64,000 nucleotides of DNA. Source: Gerris lacustris. Taxonomy: Eukaryota > Arthropoda > Insecta > Hemiptera > Gerridae. Where the stretch lies: contig OX578284.1 in NCBI GenBank assembly GCA_951217055.1, positions 22,999,187-23,063,186 on the forward strand. The letters run 5' to 3'. The notes beneath the pieces are model-generated. The model was not told the origin of the DNA and ran no database searches. It was given only the letters and a program-made list of their open reading frames with translations. A program made the translations under genes and the position numbers. Shown piece by piece: positions 59,655-64,000 of the stretch. How positions within the stretch are numbered: position 1 is the stretch's first letter; every line of letters starts with the position of its first letter.

Positions 59655-60115
59655 CGAAAATTCGTTTTTGATGGATTTACACGATTTGAGGTCCTTTGAG
59701 CCCAAAAAATAATGTTTAAAACTCTTTCTGTCGTTTGTGCAGACGCGTGGAGCCTAAACTATACTGGGCCAATTTTGACGAAATTTGGCATACATGGTCT
59801 GAAAAATCATACCCCGAGGCGTAATTGAAAAATGAATTTTAGCTCCAAATTTGGGAGCTACCTCCCAAAAACTGAAAAAGCGCGATAAAAAAGGTCTCGA
59901 AAACAGTTCCGACGGTTTTGATTAAAAAATTCTAAAATGTGTTGTCCATTTGACTACGAATCTAACGATATTAGCCGATTTCCCAGGAACAATCTTGTTT
60001 CCGAGATATTGATGAAAATAAATCTGAATTTGATGAAAATTGAAAACAAATAGTATATCTGGGATGTAGGACCGAGACTATATAAAAAAGTTAGTCTGAG
60101 TTATCTCTGATATCG
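59655..60115 (-). repeat. R2 interspersed repeat copy, inverted
   Basis: GATGGATTTACACGATTTGA, GTCGTTTGTGCAGACGCGTG, CATACCCCGAGGCGTAATTG and GTTTCCGAGATATTGATGAA occur in the same order as in 23199-23640. The accompanying GGACCGAGACTATATAAAAA / AGTTAGTCTGAGTTATCTC block follows. Confidence 0.75.
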
Positions 60116-60605
60116 CATACGTTAATATTAAGTTGATTTTATATTTAAATTTTAGGTATTTTTGATTTTGTTTAATATTCTTGATCTACTAATGGCCTCG
60201 TATGATGTCAGTGAAGCTTTCAGGTGGTCCCCTCATAAGCTATTAAGAAATTGGACGGTAAAAATTCGTTTTGCATAAAAAAGACAAAGTATAAATAAAA
60301 AAGTACTTTATATCAGACATTAATATATCAATATTTAAGATGATTGACAAAAATACTAAAGTTATAAGAAGTATATATTCATAAATCATTTCTTTAAAGA
60401 TATGAAAAATACGTGAAGTAGACTTTAAATACAGTATCTACACCTATTTATCTGTTTGTACAAGGGAGCTTTATCACTTTAAACTTATCTTATGTAGACA
60501 AACTTCAAATTTAACTGGAGTACTTTAAAATCTAGTAGCATTTTCGCCTTCAAAGTGGTAAAGAAAAAAAAATGGTTTAGGTTCAAAAAATACTTTAAAC
60601 AAAAG

Positions 60606-61205
60606 TATTTTATCTCCAGTAGGAAGAAAAAGTTACGATTTTGGATTAGTTTAGAGGGACTTAGGTAAGTCTTTTCTTCCCTGAACTCAAAAATAAATGA
60701 GAAAAAGTAAAAGTAGGACGAGAAAGTAAAGTAGGGCGAAAAAGTAAGGATTGACAACTTTATTATTTTATAAATAGTAGAAAATGAATGGCTAATGTAA
60801 TGAAGTTGTTGAAATCAGGTTGGTGACACTGCTATTTCGACCTTCTTTATATCCTGCATCTAAATAACCTTCTATTTAAGTTTAATTCCAATTCTTATTT
60901 GTTTTTAATATTGAATCTCTTATATCTGCTATTAAAAGTGCTAATAAGTATTGTTATTTATTAGAATAATAAATAAAAACTGTGCAATGGACGAAAATGT
61001 GTCTTTTCTCCCTACTGGAGATAAAATATTCTATATACCTCGGTAGTAAAGTGACATTATTCCCATCACGATCATTATCTCCCTCGGCTGCGCCTCGGCC
61101 TCTGGAGCTAATTAGCGTTATTCCCTCGGCTTCGCCTCAAGAACCAAATTCTTCGCTTAGGAAATAATGGCTTTCTTTACTCTTTACTCCCTAGTTGCAT
61201 AAATT
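60606..61205 (-). repeat. R4 repeat, minus copy, with TIR-bounded 425-bp segment
   Basis: The TIR TATTTTATCTCCAGTAGGAA (60607) is inverted at 61012-61030 (TTTTCTCCCTACTGGAGATA). Outside it, CCTCGGCTGCGCCTCGG and CCCTCGGCTTCGCCTCAAGA match the 51410-52015 copy in inverse. Confidence 0.7.
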
Positions 61206-61378
61206 ACTATTGTGTTTTACTCATAGTGTACCAGGATTTTGCTTCCGAGCTTGATCTAAGGTTTATGAAGTTTTGTGCTCATTCTAAAGAACAATTTTTT
61301 CATTCACACTTCCATTCATTCCTTTATACTTTATAGCATGTCAGAGTCAGAGTCAACCTCGACCTTTTTTGTATTAGG

Positions 61379-61750
61379 GAACTGTAAATTGCACCACTCC
61401 TGTTTAAAACGAAGTAGATCAAACTAAGTAAATTGCACCACTCCAATTTAAAACTAAGTAAGTCAAACCATGTAAATTGGACGGGTATATGTGAATTGCA
61501 CCATTTTTTAGCAGAAATAAAAAAGAATGTTTTACGAAGTAAGAAAAGCAGTGTAAATTGCACCACTGCGTTCCAGAACGAGGTTTGACCAACCTCGTTC
61601 TGGAACGCAGTGGTGCAATTTACACTATTTTCTTTACCTCGTTCTGGAAGGAGCAGTGGTGCAATTTACACTATTTTCCTTACCTCGTTTTGAGAAGTAG
61701 TGGTGCAATTGCAATTTACACTGTTTTTCTTACTTCGTAAAACATTCTGG
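61379..61750. repeat. Inverted minisatellite with 35-bp perfect central arms
   Basis: The word TGGTGCAATTTACAC recurs about every 45 bases on the right (61610, 61657, about 61700). Its inverse GTAAATTGCACCA recurs on the left (about 61385, 61430, 61553). The centre is a perfect inverted repeat: 61551-61585 against 61591-61625, five-base spacer. The outer arms carry AGAATGTTTTACGAAGTAAG and its inverse. The 60- and 80-codon frames here are by-products. Confidence 0.88.
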
Positions 61751-62574
61751 CTAAGCTTTAGTGCGGTTACCAAGCCCGCAATACATTGTTTTTACCTGAT
61801 TACACTTCAAAAATTGAGATATTTTAAAGAGATTATGCACCTTTGTCTTTAATGTTTATTAAATATTATGTTTTCATTACAATAAATTTATTTTAACTTG
61901 GTTTATTTTCATACCCTAATATTGTCTAATATTTACAAAATAGCTAAAATTTGTAAAACCTAATTGGTATTATTTTATATTATTGGTATTATTAAAGTTA
62001 TTTATAAATATTGTATAGTTGTAGCAAAGCCTAACTCGTTTGTTACACTTCTTAACTTGCCTAGGTCCTTATTAACTTATAATAAATATTAATTTAAACG
62101 TCTTAGGATTTTTTTTTTTTTTTTTTTTTTTCAAATTTAAATAGACATTATTTTTGTAAAAAGAAAATAATGGGGCCAAAGATATTTCTGGGAGTTCATA
62201 TAAAAAAGGTGAACCAAATTTTTTTATTTCTTTTTTATAAAATTTGAGTAGGGTATCATAGTAAAGGTATTGAAATGTAAATTATAAATATACATCGCAT
62301 TTTCAAAACGGCGGTTATTTTACCCCAAACGTGCTTGCTCAAGTACTTGCCACGTCAAGTACCTATACTTGACGGGATTTTGTCTATGGCCCAGCATATC
62401 GCAAATTGTGCATATATTTCAATATTTTTAGTAACAGCAGAAATATGGTGTTAGGAGAGAGGACAAGATTTTTCCTGTATACTCGTTAAAATTATTTTTA
62501 ATACCGCAGTGTCTCAAGTTATTGGAACTGTACAGAATGACAGACAGACAAAGGAACGAAACTATAAGGGTTCT
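61751..62574. other. Intergenic, no gene seen
   Basis: AT-rich, T run of about 23 at 62109. No gene supported. Confidence 0.45.
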
Positions 62575-62780
62575 TTTTTTGAAATCCTAAAAAGGATGTC
62601 TCTAGAATGGTTCTTACGATTTTGATTTAAAAATCCTAAAATGTAGTCCATGTAAAAAAAATATATATATATATAAAAAGAAAATATTGTTTCTGAGATA
62701 TTGATAAAATTAATTTGTTTGCAGAGGACATAAGGTTGGATTCGATTCCTCGTAAAGGAAGAATTATTTTTACAGTAAAT
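62575..62780 (+). repeat. R2 fragment with box-B-like word
   Basis: ACGATTTTGATTTAAAAATC, TCCTAAAATGTAGTCCATGT and TTTCTGAGATATTGATAAAA match the far end of R2. GTTGGATTCGATTCCTCG follows, as GAATTGAATCC accompanies the 15095 copy. Confidence 0.5.
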
Positions 62781-64000
62781 ATAATTAAATGTTAAATAAA
62801 TGTAACCGTAAAAACCCGAAACAGCTAAAGAATGGTAAACACTGGATGAAGAAATTGTATAAGTACGTGTTGTGCCGGACACATTTCTTTTACAGTTTGG
62901 ATTTATGTAGAGAGGAACATTGACGCGGCCATTTTGCGCTAGGTATGCAGTGATTTAGTTTCGGGCTTAAATGTCTGCGGCATATAAACGGGAAAACGAA
63001 AGAAAATACAGGGGGTGTTGTGGCCCATAGTCATATTCTATTTAAATAATACGGAAAAAGGGATTATCATTCTGTCTTGGGCGAGAAAAGGAATATAGAG
63101 TGAGAGAAGAATGTTAAGAGAAGGAGATAATATAAGCGAGTTTAGTTACAAGACGGACATCTTCAAACTCTCCTGCGCTCGCCCTATCAATCAAAGCTTA
63201 TAACCAAAAATAAATGATGTACAATATACTACAGTATAATATATACAATACAATTATATAATATTGTAATCAGCTTGACGTACCCTACATAGTCTCCAAA
63301 AAAAAACTTTTTTAACCCTTAAATTTGTTGACCCTTACTTTTTTGAAAAAATGTTTTGAAGTCGCTACATTTTTAAAATGTGTCCTATATACATTACATA
63401 TTACATATGCCATATTTCAAAGTGATCGGACAAAAGGTGTAGCCATGAGAGCAGGCGATAGACAGATAGATGAACAGACACACGCAGGAAAATATAAGGT
63501 TATGCGTACAGACTCTAAAAACACTTCAAAAATGGGAAGTCTAAGTTACGAACTCAACGCAGTAAGCAACTCGATTAGACCAGCTAAGAGCCCTTAAGCT
63601 GTAGACCCGATTACCAAACCCCATGCAAACAGGGATATCGATATGTCGAATTGTCGATGTTTATTTCATTGAGGTTGGCCATTGGTAGCCTGCGACAATA
63701 AGTCTGCAGAGACACTTAAGAGTTGTGTGACGTTCGGATTATCAATTGACCGGAATCTAGCAAGGTAGCCACAATCGTCAGTGGGCATAATCCTATGCAG
63801 GCATATAACAATCCGCTACAAAACAGCGTGAGTGCGTATCGGACCTCCATTCCTAAGGGCTAAATTTTAGTTGTGTGATTCATCGACAAGTTAATTTGTT
63901 AATTAGTAAATTAATTCATTAATTAATTAATCAAAAGTTTTAATTAATTAATTTGATAGAATGTTTTTGTATTGGTAAAGAGTCAATGTGCCAAATATTA
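62781..64000. other. Intergenic, no gene seen
   Basis: 63420-63500 has a GGCGATAGACAGATAGATGA repeat-style block. 63600-63870 is noticeably GC-richer than its flanks, with no recognised content. The end is ATTAATTAATTAA-rich. Confidence 0.4.

Overview
The window is nuclear DNA from a eukaryote with AT-rich, repeat-rich intergenic sequence. It is almost certainly an arthropod and most likely an insect: both protein-coding genes are conserved animal genes, one has six GT-AG introns, and the transposon remnants (hAT, piggyBac-type, mariner) fit an insect. I cannot name the species. A hemipteran is a guess only.

Only two protein-coding genes can be supported, both on the plus strand and about 3 kb apart. 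The first (16720-17757) is an uninterrupted reading frame for CSN5, the JAMM deneddylase of the COP9 signalosome, with all metal ligands intact. The second (20931-32384) is a seven-exon PSME3IP1 (FAM192A/NIP30/PIP30), the nuclear partner of the proteasome activator PA28-gamma. Its exons join in frame to 277 residues. The two genes act in linked ubiquitin/proteasome biology, but nothing here shows they are co-regulated.

1-16.6 kb is an intergenic repeat landscape. It has a 1.5-kb hAT-type element with a perfect 8-bp target duplication (9009-10505), two smaller hAT-type elements (6274-6460, 12794-13135), a short 8-bp-TSD MITE (8083-8318) and copies of two unclassified interspersed families, called R1 and R2 here. 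16.7-32.4 kb holds the two genes. The last intron of PSME3IP1 (5.1 kb) is unusual. It contains a 98-bp minisatellite, a single inverted MITE, and then the same MITE expanded into a 12-unit array that is still flanked as a whole by one 8-bp target duplication.

32.4-64 kb has no gene I can defend. It contains a piggyBac-type MITE (33926-34565), broken mariner transposase pieces around a GGAAC-rich insertion (36065-36910), another hAT-type element with a perfect TSD (39877-40613), foldback elements (51057-51347, 61379-61750), more R1 and R2 copies and several tRNA-derived sequences.

No bacterial-style operon, CRISPR array or defence system is present. The best candidate for something undescribed is the MITE-derived satellite in PSME3IP1 intron 6, which preserves the record of how it formed.
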